From contig JAUXTN010000120.1 of NCBI GenBank assembly GCA_030684355.1, positions 1 through 37,416 of the forward strand: DNA of 37,416 bases, in the 5' to 3' direction. The first letter of the stretch is position 1, and the number at the start of each line of letters is the position of its first letter. Source of the DNA: Pseudomonadota bacterium (lineage in GTDB: Bacteria > Myxococcota_A > UBA796 > SXON01). Of this stretch, positions 1 through 8,188 are shown piece after piece. The position numbers and the translations under genes are program-made. Under the pieces are notes generated by a model. That model searched no databases. It had not been told where the DNA came from and was given only the letters and a program-made list of their open reading frames with translations.

Positions 1-141
1 GAACTCGCGGGGTAAGCGACCATCCTCCGAGTTCAGACGGTATTTCCGTCCGAACTCGCGGGGTAAGCGACCATCCTCCGAGTTCAGACGGTATTTCCGT
101 CCGAACTCGCGGGGTAAGCGACCATCCTCCGAGTTCGGACG
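1..141. repeat. Tandem array of 51-bp hairpin-forming repeats (left array)
   Basis: About 2.8 copies of a 51-bp unit starting at 1, 52 and 103; the array probably continues upstream because the window opens at a unit boundary. Each unit carries an inverted repeat with arms GAACTCG and CGAGTTC. The arms are extended inwards by GGGG against CCTC (one G-T pair) around an 11-base loop, and a smaller GACGG/CCGTC pair lies between units. The unit aligns without gaps to the array at 37180-37372, with 43 of 51 positions identical. No coding role is supported: read on the minus strand each unit holds an in-frame TGA. Confidence 0.85.
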
Positions 142-210
142 GAGCAGGGCGTGCCCCACCTGATCGATTGGTAGCGTCGATGCCTGAAGTCTTGACGCGG
201 CAAGGGCTAG

Positions 211-1070
211 CGTGGGGTCCTGCCTCTGGACCCCGAAACCGTCGCGCTCATCACTGCCGCCGTGGAGACGGCGACCGCCCCGTTGAAGGCGCGGATCCTG
301 AAATTGGAGACTGAGAACGCTGAGCTCAATGCGCGGCTGAACCAGTTCTCGTCCAACTCGGAGAAGGTGACGTCGCGAACCGAGCACCGCCCAGAAGCAC
401 CCCCTCCGCGGGGTCTCCGGAGGTCCGTCAGGTCGTGGAGATTCCGCCGATCGTGCCCCTCGTCCGCGAACGCCTTCTCCACCGTGTTCGCTGCCCGTGC
501 TGCGGTAAGCGCAACGCGGCGGCGGTCCCAGCGGAGGCGACCTACGGGACGGGGCCGCGGCTCACGGCGCTCCTCGCGATGTTGAGCGGGCGGTCGCCTC
601 TCGCGTGACGAGGTGGCGAACTTGCTCGGCACCGTGCTGAACGTGCCCCTCTGCCCGGGAGCGGTCCAGGGCCTCGTGCGAGCGTGTGAGCGCCGTGCTC
701 GCGGCGCCGGTGGCCGCGCTCGAGGCGCCGGTGGCCGCGCTCGAGGCAGCGCTCCCGAAGCAGGGAGCGCTACATCTCCTGAAACCGGTTGGTCCCAGGC
801 CGGGAAGCGTGCGTGGCGCTGGACGGCGGTGGCCCGGACCTTCACCTGCTCCTCGATCAACGCGAAGCGGGGAGTCGGCCAGTTGCTCTCGTGGTTCCCG
901 AAGGGCTTCCGCGGCGTCGCGCACAGCGATCGCTGGGTCGCCTGCACCCCCTTCCACATCAAGCGTCGCCAGCTCTGCTGGTCGCACCTGCTGCACGACC
1001 TTCAAGCGATCGTCGACGCTGGCAGTGCCGGCACGACCCGCGCCGCCGTGGCAATCGCGCGGCAACGGCT
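211..1070 (+). pseudogene. Degraded IS66-family transposase relic
   Basis: Pieces of an IS66 transposase can be followed through three frames. At 211-380 there is an N-terminal coiled-coil segment with the family motif ELNARLNQFSSNSEK. At about 415-600 in another frame comes the zinc-finger region with CPCCG, followed by TYGTGPRLTALLAMLSG. At 600-1045 comes the catalytic-domain part with ETGWSQAGKRAWRWTAVA, SDRWVA and RRQLCWSHLLHDLQAI. At least two or three frameshifts, an internal duplication near 715-745, and the lack of the C-terminal third show that it is dead. No terminal inverted repeats or IS66 accessory genes (tnpA/tnpB type) are visible. It lies between the left hairpin array and the SahR-like gene. 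Confidence 0.85.
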
Positions 1071-1079
1071 TGGGAGCAC

Positions 1080-1105
1080 GGGGATCCGGGGTTCTCGCGA
1101 TCCCC
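1080..1105 (-). terminator. Hairpin downstream of the SahR-like gene
   Basis: An inverted repeat GGGGATC (1080-1086) and GATCCCC (1099-1105) with a 12-base loop starts about 30 bases after the stop codon of the minus-strand regulator gene. A second GGGGTT/AACCCC pair overlaps it. There is no T-tract, so termination is inferred from position only. Confidence 0.4.
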
Positions 1106-1136
1106 GGGTTGCCAAACCCCTGCGCTCGTCCCGCCC

Positions 1137-2096
1137 CTACTTCACCAGCACCGCCACGAACAACGCCGGCCCCTGCGCCGCCGGGTCGGGCGGCAGGACC
1201 CGCCACGCGCGCACCGCCAGCCCCGCGTCCCCCGCGAGCGCCCGCACCGTGGCCTCCGAGAACCCGAGGTGCTGGTGCCCCATCGTCTCCCGGTACTCGT
1301 CGCGGTCGTGCTCGATCATGTCGAGGATCACCCAGCGGCCGCCCGGCGCGAGGACCCGCGCGACCTCCGCGTAGACCGGCGGCAGCTCGCGCACGTGGTG
1401 GAGCACGAGCTGGCAGAGGGCGAGATCGACGCTCGCGTCCCCCAACGGCAACGCGTCGAGCAGGCCGCGGCACAAGGTCACGTTCCCGAGCTCCGCCGTG
1501 CGCTCCTCCGCCACTTCCAACATCGCGGCCTCGCGGTCGACCCCGAACACTTGCGTCGCCACCGGCGCGAGCAACGGCAACATCGCGCCGGTGCCACACC
1601 CGAGATCCGCCATGACCTGGCCCGGCGGCAGCAGCGCCAACAGGGCGGGCAGGACGTAGCCCTCCCCGAAGAGCTCCTTCCGCACGGTGTCCCACCGGCC
1701 GCCGAGGCGACGGAACAGCTCCTCGCTGTCCCCCGTGCGCTGGGCGAGCACGCCGTCGAGCCGCCGGAGGTCCTCCGCGTACTGACTGGCGGGATCGCAC
1801 GCCTCGGCTTCGACCTGGGCGTACACGAGGTCCCACAGCATGCGCGCTTCGGGATCGAGGTCGGTGTACGCGAGCCGGAAGTAGCTCGCCGTGCCCACCT
1901 TGCGGCGCAGCACCCACCCGCCCTCGTCGAGCTGCTTGAGGTGGCGGCTCACGGTCGGCTGGGAGGTCTGCAGCACGCGCGCCACTTCCCCCACCGCCAA
2001 CTCCTCCCGCGCGAGCACCCGCAGGAGCCGCACGCGAATGGGCTCGGACAGCGCGGTGAGGCGATCGAAGACGGGGCTGGTCACGACCGATACCAA
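1137..2096 (-). CDS. SahR-like ArsR-family regulator fused to a SAM-dependent methyltransferase domain
   Basis: A 319-residue protein. Residues about 8-75 form an ArsR-type winged helix ([12 protein letters not shown], then the recognition-helix region [13 protein letters not shown]). Residues about 155-265 form a class I methyltransferase fold with the SAM-binding motif DLGCGTG (164-170) and a post-motif stretch [10 protein letters not shown]. No metal-binding CxC motif of the ArsR/SmtB sensors is seen. ArsR-HTH/methyltransferase fusions next to ahcY match SahR, a regulator known in Proteobacteria to control S-adenosylhomocysteine recycling; the ligand is presumed to be SAM or SAH. The gene is divergent from ahcY, with a perfect palindrome between them. 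The listed start is TTG at 2096; GTG at 2084 is an equally plausible start. The regulatory assignment is inferred from architecture and neighbour. Confidence 0.88.
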   Translation of the reverse strand: MVSVVTSPVFDRLTALSEPIRVRLLRVLAREELAVGEVARVLQTSQPTVSRHLKQLDEGGWVLRRKVGTASYFRLAYTDLDPEARMLWDLVYAQVEAEACDPASQYAEDLRRLDGVLAQRTGDSEELFRRLGGRWDTVRKELFGEGYVLPALLALLPPGQVMADLGCGTGAMLPLLAPVATQVFGVDREAAMLEVAEERTAELGNVTLCRGLLDALPLGDASVDLALCQLVLHHVRELPPVYAEVARVLAPGGRWVILDMIEHDRDEYRETMGHQHLGFSEATVRALAGDAGLAVRAWRVLPPDPAAQGPALFVAVLVK

Positions 2097-2112
2097 CTAT
2101 CCGCTTGCGCTT

Positions 2113-2138
2113 CATTCGTCTATTCGGATAGACGAATG
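2113..2138. promoter_or_regulatory. Probable SahR-type operator between the divergent regulator and ahcY
   Basis: A perfect inverted repeat: arms CATTCGTCTAT (2113-2123) and ATAGACGAATG (2128-2138) with a 4-base TCGG spacer. It lies 17 bases upstream of the regulator start and 44 bases before the ahcY start. Its AT content is well above that of its surroundings. A dimeric ArsR-type protein would bind such a site. It could also form a hairpin in the ahcY leader, but the absence of a T-tract argues against a terminator. Confidence 0.75.
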
Positions 2139-2181
2139 GAGCCGGTGGCACCTCCCCCGGCTCCCCTTCCCCCGAGGCTCC

Positions 2182-3756
<1,575 letters not shown>

Positions 3757-3952
3757 GGGCGGTCGGGCTTCCTGGGGCGGACCGCGAAGCGGTCGCGCAG
3801 GCGGCGGGTCGCGAGACTCGCAGCGACGCGGGCGGCAAGCCCGCGACGCCGCCGTAGCCCGCCCCCGGAGCCCGCCGACAAGGCGGGCGTGAGGGGGGCT
3901 CCGCCCCGCAACGCCCGGAGACGGCGTGGCGCCCAAGCGTGTCGTGAACCAG

Positions 3953-3988
3953 ACGGCCCTGTCGGATGCTCCGACGGGGCCGTTTCGT
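3953..3988 (+). terminator. Rho-independent terminator of ahcY
   Basis: A 14-bp stem, ACGGCCCTGTCGGA (3953-3966) with TCCGACGGGGCCGT (3970-3983), has one G-T pair and a 3-base TGC loop. It runs into TTTCGTCT on the plus strand. It sits about 200 bases after the ahcY stop; the stretch 3757-3950 between them holds only short GC-rich hairpins and no gene. Confidence 0.8.
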
Positions 3989-4100
3989 CTCTCGACGGGG
4001 GGCCGCTACGGCAGAGGAGGAGGAGCCCGCCGCGCTTCCCGTCCCGGAGGGCTGCGCCCCGGTGGGCCGCCGGCCGAGCCCCGGATGTCGGCGCGGCGCG

Positions 4101-4430
4101 GCCCGCGTGTCGGTCCGCCCACACGTGCGTCCCAACGCCGGGGCGGCCCCGAATGCGACACGTGGGTCAATCCGCCGGGGCCCCCACGGGTCGGGGACAC
4201 GGGGTGGTCAAACCGCCGGGGCCCGCGCGTGTGTCCGCCGACACGGGCGCCCTCGCGTGTCGGTCGGCCGACACCAGGTGGTCAAGGCGGCGGTCGGCCC
4301 GCGTGTCGGTCCGCGACACGTGCGTCCCAACGGCCGGGCCCCGCGTGCGACATGTGGGTCAATCGGCCGGGACGCCTCGTGCCCGTCCGCCGGCACGGGG
4401 TGGTCGAAGCGCCGGGGCCGTTCGAGGACC
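4101..4430. repeat. Higher-order GC-rich repeat block
   Basis: About eight degenerate units of 30-45 bp, each built around CGACACG-like and GGGTC-like cores and most ending in CCGGGGCC. Three successive unit types recur in the same order: one with CACGTGCGTCCCAAC, one with GTGGGTCAAT, and one with CACGGGGTGGTC. The second copy of each is 192-196 bp downstream of the first (4106 and 4302; 4154 and 4346; 4198 and 4394). This points to duplication of a multi-unit block. Many units contain short inverted repeats such as CGTGTCGG/CCGACACG. No gene is supported in 3989-4470. Confidence 0.7.
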
Positions 4431-4470
4431 CCTCGACAAATCGCGCGCGCAGGCGCGCCCCGACAGCTCC

Positions 4471-4925
4471 ATGTCCCAAGCGCCCAGCCACCCTCCTCCG
4501 ATGCTCCTCGTCCTCACCACGCTCGTGTTCGGCGGGCCCGCGGCCGCCGCGACGCTCCCCACCGAGTGTCCGGTCGTCGTCGTGGGGGACGAGGTCGCCG
4601 CGCTCCGGGCCGAGATCGTCGCGCCGGCGGTGCTCTCGGCGACCCGCCCGCTCTACGAGCTGCAAGGCACCTACGGGGACTCCGCGTGCCCCGCCGCCGA
4701 CGGCGCGGCTTGCACGGCGAGCACCGGGGTCGGCTTCGCGGGGACGCTGGGGACGGCGCACGAGCGCACCACCTACGAGTGCAGCTACTACCTCTACCAA
4801 TCCGACCTCTACGAGGCCGTGGCCACGGGCCTTGTAGCGGATCCGCTCGACAGCGCCGCGCTCGCGTGGGACGGCGCGTCGGGCACCCAGCGGCGCCTGC
4901 ACGTGGTCGGCGGAGTCGGAGAGCC
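4471..4925 (+). pseudogene. N-terminal part of a frameshifted secreted MopE-repeat protein
   Basis: This frame opens with ATG 4471 (or ATG 4501), and residues LLVLTTLVFGGPAAAAT form a signal peptide with an Ala-rich cleavage region. It continues as a cysteine-containing domain of about 130 residues (CPAADGAACTA, TYECSYYLYQSDLY) that I do not recognise. Somewhere between about 4870 and 4925 the sensible reading moves by +1: the original frame becomes Arg/Gly/Pro-rich noise, while the next frame reads SAESESREYGTYDHEV and runs on into the metal-binding repeats. One extra base would explain this. A sequencing or assembly error cannot be told from a real mutation. The first in-frame stop after the shift is at 5304. 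Confidence 0.7.
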
Positions 4926-4966
4926 GCGAGTACGGCACGTACGACCACGAGGTCACCGGCCGGGTC

Positions 4967-5935
4967 GTGGTGGGCGGCGTGACGGTCAGCTACGCGCGGT
5001 CGCTCGACCACGGGTGCGCGGGCTCCGCCTGGGAGCCCGTCCAGAGCTCGACCTGGGTGGACGGCGTCCGCACGGGAGACGCGAACTGGGCGGCCGACGA
5101 GGCGTACGACGCGGCGGCATGGGTCGACACCGACGACGACGGTTGGGCCGCGCCCACCGACTGCGACGACACCGACGCCGCGGTGAACCCCGCCGCCGCG
5201 GACCTCGGCGGCGACCCCGTCGACGACAACTGCGACGGCGAAGCCTACGACATCGACGGCGACGGCTACGACACCGACACGTTCGACCGCTTCGACTGCG
5301 ATGACACCGACGCCGCCGTGCATCCCGGCGCGGCCGACGCGTGCGGGGACGGCGTCGACACCAACTGCGACGACTACGACGGCTCGGACTGCGACGGCGA
5401 CGGCTACGACCTGCACAGCCGCCGCGGTGACAGCTTCGACGACTGCGACGGCACCGACGCCACGGTGCACCCTGACGCCACGGAGGTGCCGTGCGACGGC
5501 GTGAGCAACGACTGCCGGCTCCACGACGAGGACTGTGACGAGGACGGCGAGGGCTCGCTCAGCGGCGACTGCGACGACACGGAGCCCACGGTCTACGCGG
5601 GCGCCGACGATCCCCCCCATGACGGCGTGGACGCCGACTGCGACGGCATCGACGGCGTGGACGACGATCGCGACGGCCACGACGTGACGGTCGACTGCGA
5701 CGACACCGACGCGCTCACCTTCCCCGGCGCGCCCGAGGACTGCGGGGACCACCACGATCAGGACTGCGACGGTCTCGACGGCCCTTGCGGCGGAGCGGGG
5801 GTGGACGAGGAGGAGCCCCCCGCCCCCGTTGCGCGCGGCTGCACGGCGGTCGGCCCAGCCAATGGCGCCCCTGTCGGCGCGCTCCTGCTCTCCCTCGCGC
5901 TCCTGGTGCGGCGGCGGGACACCGCGCGCGGCTGA
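4967..5935 (+). CDS. MopE-like metal-binding repeat protein with MYXO-CTERM-like anchor (C-terminal part of the frameshifted gene)
   Basis: This is the downstream portion of the gene that begins at 4471. The open frame extends left of the GTG at 4967, so that codon is probably not a true start. After about 60 residues come five Asp/Cys-rich repeats of the putative metal-binding type, with cores such as DCDDTDAAVHPGA and GVDTNCDDYDG; in MopE-related proteins such repeats bind calcium or copper. The C-terminus has a lone cysteine (RGCTAVG), a hydrophobic helix (GALLLSLALLV) and RRR, which is the layout of the MYXO-CTERM sorting signal used to anchor proteins at the myxobacterial surface. If the frame is restored the protein would be about 480 residues. 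It is convergent with the small gene at 6053-6415. Confidence 0.75.
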   Translation: MVGGVTVSYARSLDHGCAGSAWEPVQSSTWVDGVRTGDANWAADEAYDAAAWVDTDDDGWAAPTDCDDTDAAVNPAAADLGGDPVDDNCDGEAYDIDGDGYDTDTFDRFDCDDTDAAVHPGAADACGDGVDTNCDDYDGSDCDGDGYDLHSRRGDSFDDCDGTDATVHPDATEVPCDGVSNDCRLHDEDCDEDGEGSLSGDCDDTEPTVYAGADDPPHDGVDADCDGIDGVDDDRDGHDVTVDCDDTDALTFPGAPEDCGDHHDQDCDGLDGPCGGAGVDEEEPPAPVARGCTAVGPANGAPVGALLLSLALLVRRRDTARG

Positions 5936-6019
5936 GAGCCTGACCGGGAGATCCCTCCCGTCGCCCGCTGGGCGCCTCCGGCGCCGGCTGAGCCCCAGCC
6001 TCGATTCCCGGTCAGGCTC
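5936..6019. terminator. Long inverted repeat between convergent genes
   Basis: Perfect 14-bp arms, GAGCCTGACCGGGA (5936-5949) and TCCCGGTCAGGCTC (6006-6019), enclose 56 bases that themselves fold through GGCGCC repeats. It begins directly after the stop at 5935 and ends 34 bases before the convergent gene's stop. It could act as a bidirectional terminator or transcript-end stabiliser; there is no T-tract. Confidence 0.55.
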
Positions 6020-6052
6020 CGAGGCGGTCGGCCCGCCCGCCGCGCGGAGGCC

Positions 6053-6415
6053 CTACGCCTTGTCGAACACCAGCCCCGCCAGGACCAGCTCTTCCGGCGT
6101 GAGCCCCGTGCCGCGCGCGACCACCTCGCGCCCGTTGGCGCGGGTGAGCTTGTCGCCCACGATGCGGTAGAGCAGGTCGTAGCTGCTCCCCTTCATCACC
6201 TGGTCCTGCACGAAGCGGCAGAACGTCTCGCTCGACCCGCCGCGCTGGATCACGTTCCCCTGCTGCCGCCACGCCGGCGCGGACTCCCGCCCGGCGGTCC
6301 ACCCCTTCCCCTTCCGGGTCAGCAGCGGCGTGACGCCGTCACGGTCGTAGAGCGTCCCGTCCTTCCAGCTCGCCGCGACCTCCGCCTCGGCTCCGCGGTA
6401 CACATCTCCGGGCAT
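6053..6415 (-). CDS. Conserved-looking small protein of unknown function
   Basis: A 120-residue protein that I do not recognise. The start is ATG 6415, chosen because AGAGG lies eight bases upstream and because the longer frame above it (to 6667) runs through the 52-bp repeat and is low-quality. The sequence looks like a real soluble domain. The N-terminal half is polar (VAASWKDGTLYDRDGVTP), with a tryptophan-containing middle (GKGWTAGRESAPAW). The C-terminal half is helical and amphipathic (FVQDQVMKGSSYDLLYRIV, then TPEELVLAGLVFD). It has no signal peptide, membrane segment or cysteine pair; one Cys is in ETFCRF. It is convergent with the MopE-repeat gene, and about 280 bases of repeat-bearing DNA separate it from the ferritin-like gene upstream, so it is probably transcribed alone. 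Confidence 0.7.
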   Translation of the reverse strand: MPGDVYRGAEAEVAASWKDGTLYDRDGVTPLLTRKGKGWTAGRESAPAWRQQGNVIQRGGSSETFCRFVQDQVMKGSSYDLLYRIVGDKLTRANGREVVARGTGLTPEELVLAGLVFDKA

Positions 6416-6585
6416 TTTTCTACCTCTGAACCCGCTAACCCGGCGGCCCCCCGGAGGTGCCGACGGCGCCGCGATCCGGACGCTGGGGAGACGCCGCGGC
6501 CGCATCGGTAGGAAGCCCGCCGAGGGGCCAGGGCCGGATGCCAAAGTGAACCGGCCCCCAAACCAAGATCCGGCGGTCACGATAG

Positions 6586-6689
6586 CGCGGCCATGGACCG
6601 GGGACCTTGCGACAAGGGGGGCCGTCCATGACCGCCACGCGGCCATGGACCGGGGACCTTGCGACAAGGGGGGCCGTCCATGACCGCCA
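6586..6689. repeat. Two tandem copies of a 52-bp palindromic unit
   Basis: Two identical 52-bp units start at 6586 and 6638. Each is a nested palindrome: outer arms CATGGAC and GTCCATG, inner hairpin CCTTG-CGA-CAAGG. A third unit begins but diverges after a few bases at 6690. The sequence is unrelated to the arrays at the window ends, but unit length and design are the same. The surrounding stretch 6416-6698 contains no other feature I can support. Confidence 0.85.
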
Positions 6690-6698
6690 CGCGCTCCT

Positions 6699-7379
6699 CT
6701 ACCAGCCCAACCCCTCCGCCCCGAACCGCGGCCGGTACCAACGTTGGGTCGTGCGCCGGAGCTCCTCCTCGTACGCCGCGCCCGAGAGCAGCCCCCAGCC
6801 GCGGGCCTCTGCGGTCACCGGCGCACTGCCGCCGCCGTACGCCGCCTCGACGCGCGCCCGGATGCCTGGCAACGCCGCGGCCAGCACCCCGCGCAGCTCG
6901 GCCCCGTCGGGGCCGCCCAGGAGCGCGGTGAGGAGCTCCCAACCGAAGCGCCGGTGCCGTGCCTCGTCCGCGAGGATGCGGGTGAGGACGCGCCGCACGA
7001 TGGGCACGGTCGCGCCCTCGAGCATGCGGCGGAAGAGCGGCACGGCGACGGTCTCGCCCACGCAGTAGAGCTCGACGCCCACGCGCAGCACGTCGTGCTC
7101 CAGCGGCCCGCCCGAGCGCCCCAGCGCGAGCGTCGCGCGGTGCACCGGGCCGGGCGGCATCCCCCCGGCCGCGGCGAGCACCTCCGCGGAGAGCTCGGCG
7201 TGGTCGAGCTCCTCGCCGGCGGTGCGCTGCGCGACGCGCACGAGATCGGGCGACGCCCCCACCTGCAGCAACCAGAGTGCCAGCTCCTGCGCCGCGGCGG
7301 CCGAGCGGTACTCCGCCACCACCCGCCGCGCCCACTCCGCGTGGACCTCGGGGCTCACCGCCCCGCCGCCCCAACTCAC
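6699..7379 (-). CDS. Ferritin-like di-iron domain protein
   Basis: A 226-residue, mostly helical protein. Two helices carry typical di-iron carboxylate motifs, EELDHAEL and ADEARHRRFG (both ExxH), and earlier helices hold further Glu residues (VVAEYRSAAAAQELAL), as in ferritin-like four-helix bundles. Substrate or role (oxidase, iron or peroxide handling) cannot be read from the sequence. The start GTG 7379 overlaps the stop of the upstream lipoprotein gene as GTGA, so the two are probably translationally coupled; a second GTG at 7358 is possible. No signal peptide follows either start, so it is predicted to be cytoplasmic although its partner is exported. Confidence 0.8.
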   Translation of the reverse strand: MSWGGGAVSPEVHAEWARRVVAEYRSAAAAQELALWLLQVGASPDLVRVAQRTAGEELDHAELSAEVLAAAGGMPPGPVHRATLALGRSGGPLEHDVLRVGVELYCVGETVAVPLFRRMLEGATVPIVRRVLTRILADEARHRRFGWELLTALLGGPDGAELRGVLAAALPGIRARVEAAYGGGSAPVTAEARGWGLLSGAAYEEELRRTTQRWYRPRFGAEGLGW

Positions 7380-7924
7380 CGGCTCCCCGCCGCCCCAGCT
7401 TCCGGGATCCCCGGCGCCCCGGCGCCCGGCATGCCCGCGGCACCCGGCTGTGGCAGCCGCGCCAGCACCTCCCGCGGGCACACCGCCGCCTTGGGTGGCG
7501 GCGGCGGGTTGCCGAAGAAGTCGCACACGCACTCGAGGGGATCGACCTTCGCCACCTCGAGGATGCCCCCGAGGCACCCGGTCCACGCCTCCTCCATCAT
7601 CGGCGCGGGGCACGCCACTTCCTGCGTGGGCGGCCGCCGCACCGAGGTGGGCCGCTCGACGAACGGCAGCTCGACGTAGCAGTCCCCGGCGACGCCCCCC
7701 CGGTAGATCGCGCGCCCCTCCGGGTCGAGCGGATTGGCCAGCTCGCCGGCCCGCACCGGCCCGGTCGGGAACGTAGCCGCGACGACGGGCGGGGGCAGCG
7801 CGGGCGGGTTGTGCGTGGGCGGGCGGTCCTCCTCCGCGTCCCCGCCGAACGGGTTGGCGCAGGCCGCCACGGCGGCGCCCATCGAGACGGTCACGAGCAG
7901 GCCGGGCCGGAGGGTGCGTCGCAT
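7376..7924 (-). CDS. Cysteine-rich lipoprotein of unknown function
   Basis: A 182-residue protein with a lipoprotein signal: MRRTLRPG, a hydrophobic core, then the lipobox AVAAC followed by ANPFGG. The mature part is Pro-rich (PALPPPVV, GNPPPPPKAAVCP) and has seven more cysteines, including CYVEL, EVACPAPM, TGCLGG and ECVCDFFG, which could form disulphides in the periplasm. The tail is a low-complexity Gly/Ala/Pro run. I recognise no family. It is the first gene of a two-gene operon with the ferritin-like gene (GTGA overlap), which suggests a shared process at or near the envelope. The divergent interval 7925-8188 upstream must hold promoters for this gene and for the plus-strand lipoprotein operon, but I see no convincing -35/-10 pair there. 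Confidence 0.75.
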   Translation of the reverse strand: MRRTLRPGLLVTVSMGAAVAACANPFGGDAEEDRPPTHNPPALPPPVVAATFPTGPVRAGELANPLDPEGRAIYRGGVAGDCYVELPFVERPTSVRRPPTQEVACPAPMMEEAWTGCLGGILEVAKVDPLECVCDFFGNPPPPPKAAVCPREVLARLPQPGAAGMPGAGAPGIPEAGAAGSR

Positions 7925-8188
7925 CCGGTCGACGTAGCGTGGAGCCGACGGTCCGTCGTGCACCGCCCCCGGGGTGGCGGGCGCGGGCAGCCGCCGCGCC
8001 GCCGAAAGCCGCCGAGCCACGCCAAGCCCCCGCGCCGCAAGCCCCGGCCCACGGGGACGCAACAACCGCCAGGCAACCGACAAAGCCCCCCCGACCCAAC
8101 CCAACCCGCACCACGATCCCCCACGCGATCACCCTCGCGAACCGCAGCATTCCAGGGCATAAAGGGGCCACCGCCGTCCGGAGCCCCT

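Noticed and set aside
1..141. CRISPR array
   Set aside because: Units follow each other directly with no unique spacers, are palindromic along most of their length, and no cas gene is present. The same applies to 37180-37372.
613..1374. A complete transposase or other gene in this frame
   Set aside because: Only the IS66 catalytic-domain similarity up to about 1045 is meaningful; the rest is antisense of the SahR-like gene.
1891..2181. N-terminal extension of adenosylhomocysteinase
   Set aside because: The open frame overlaps the HTH region of the divergent regulator and the palindrome, and shows no family similarity; ATG 2182 gives a normal N-terminus.
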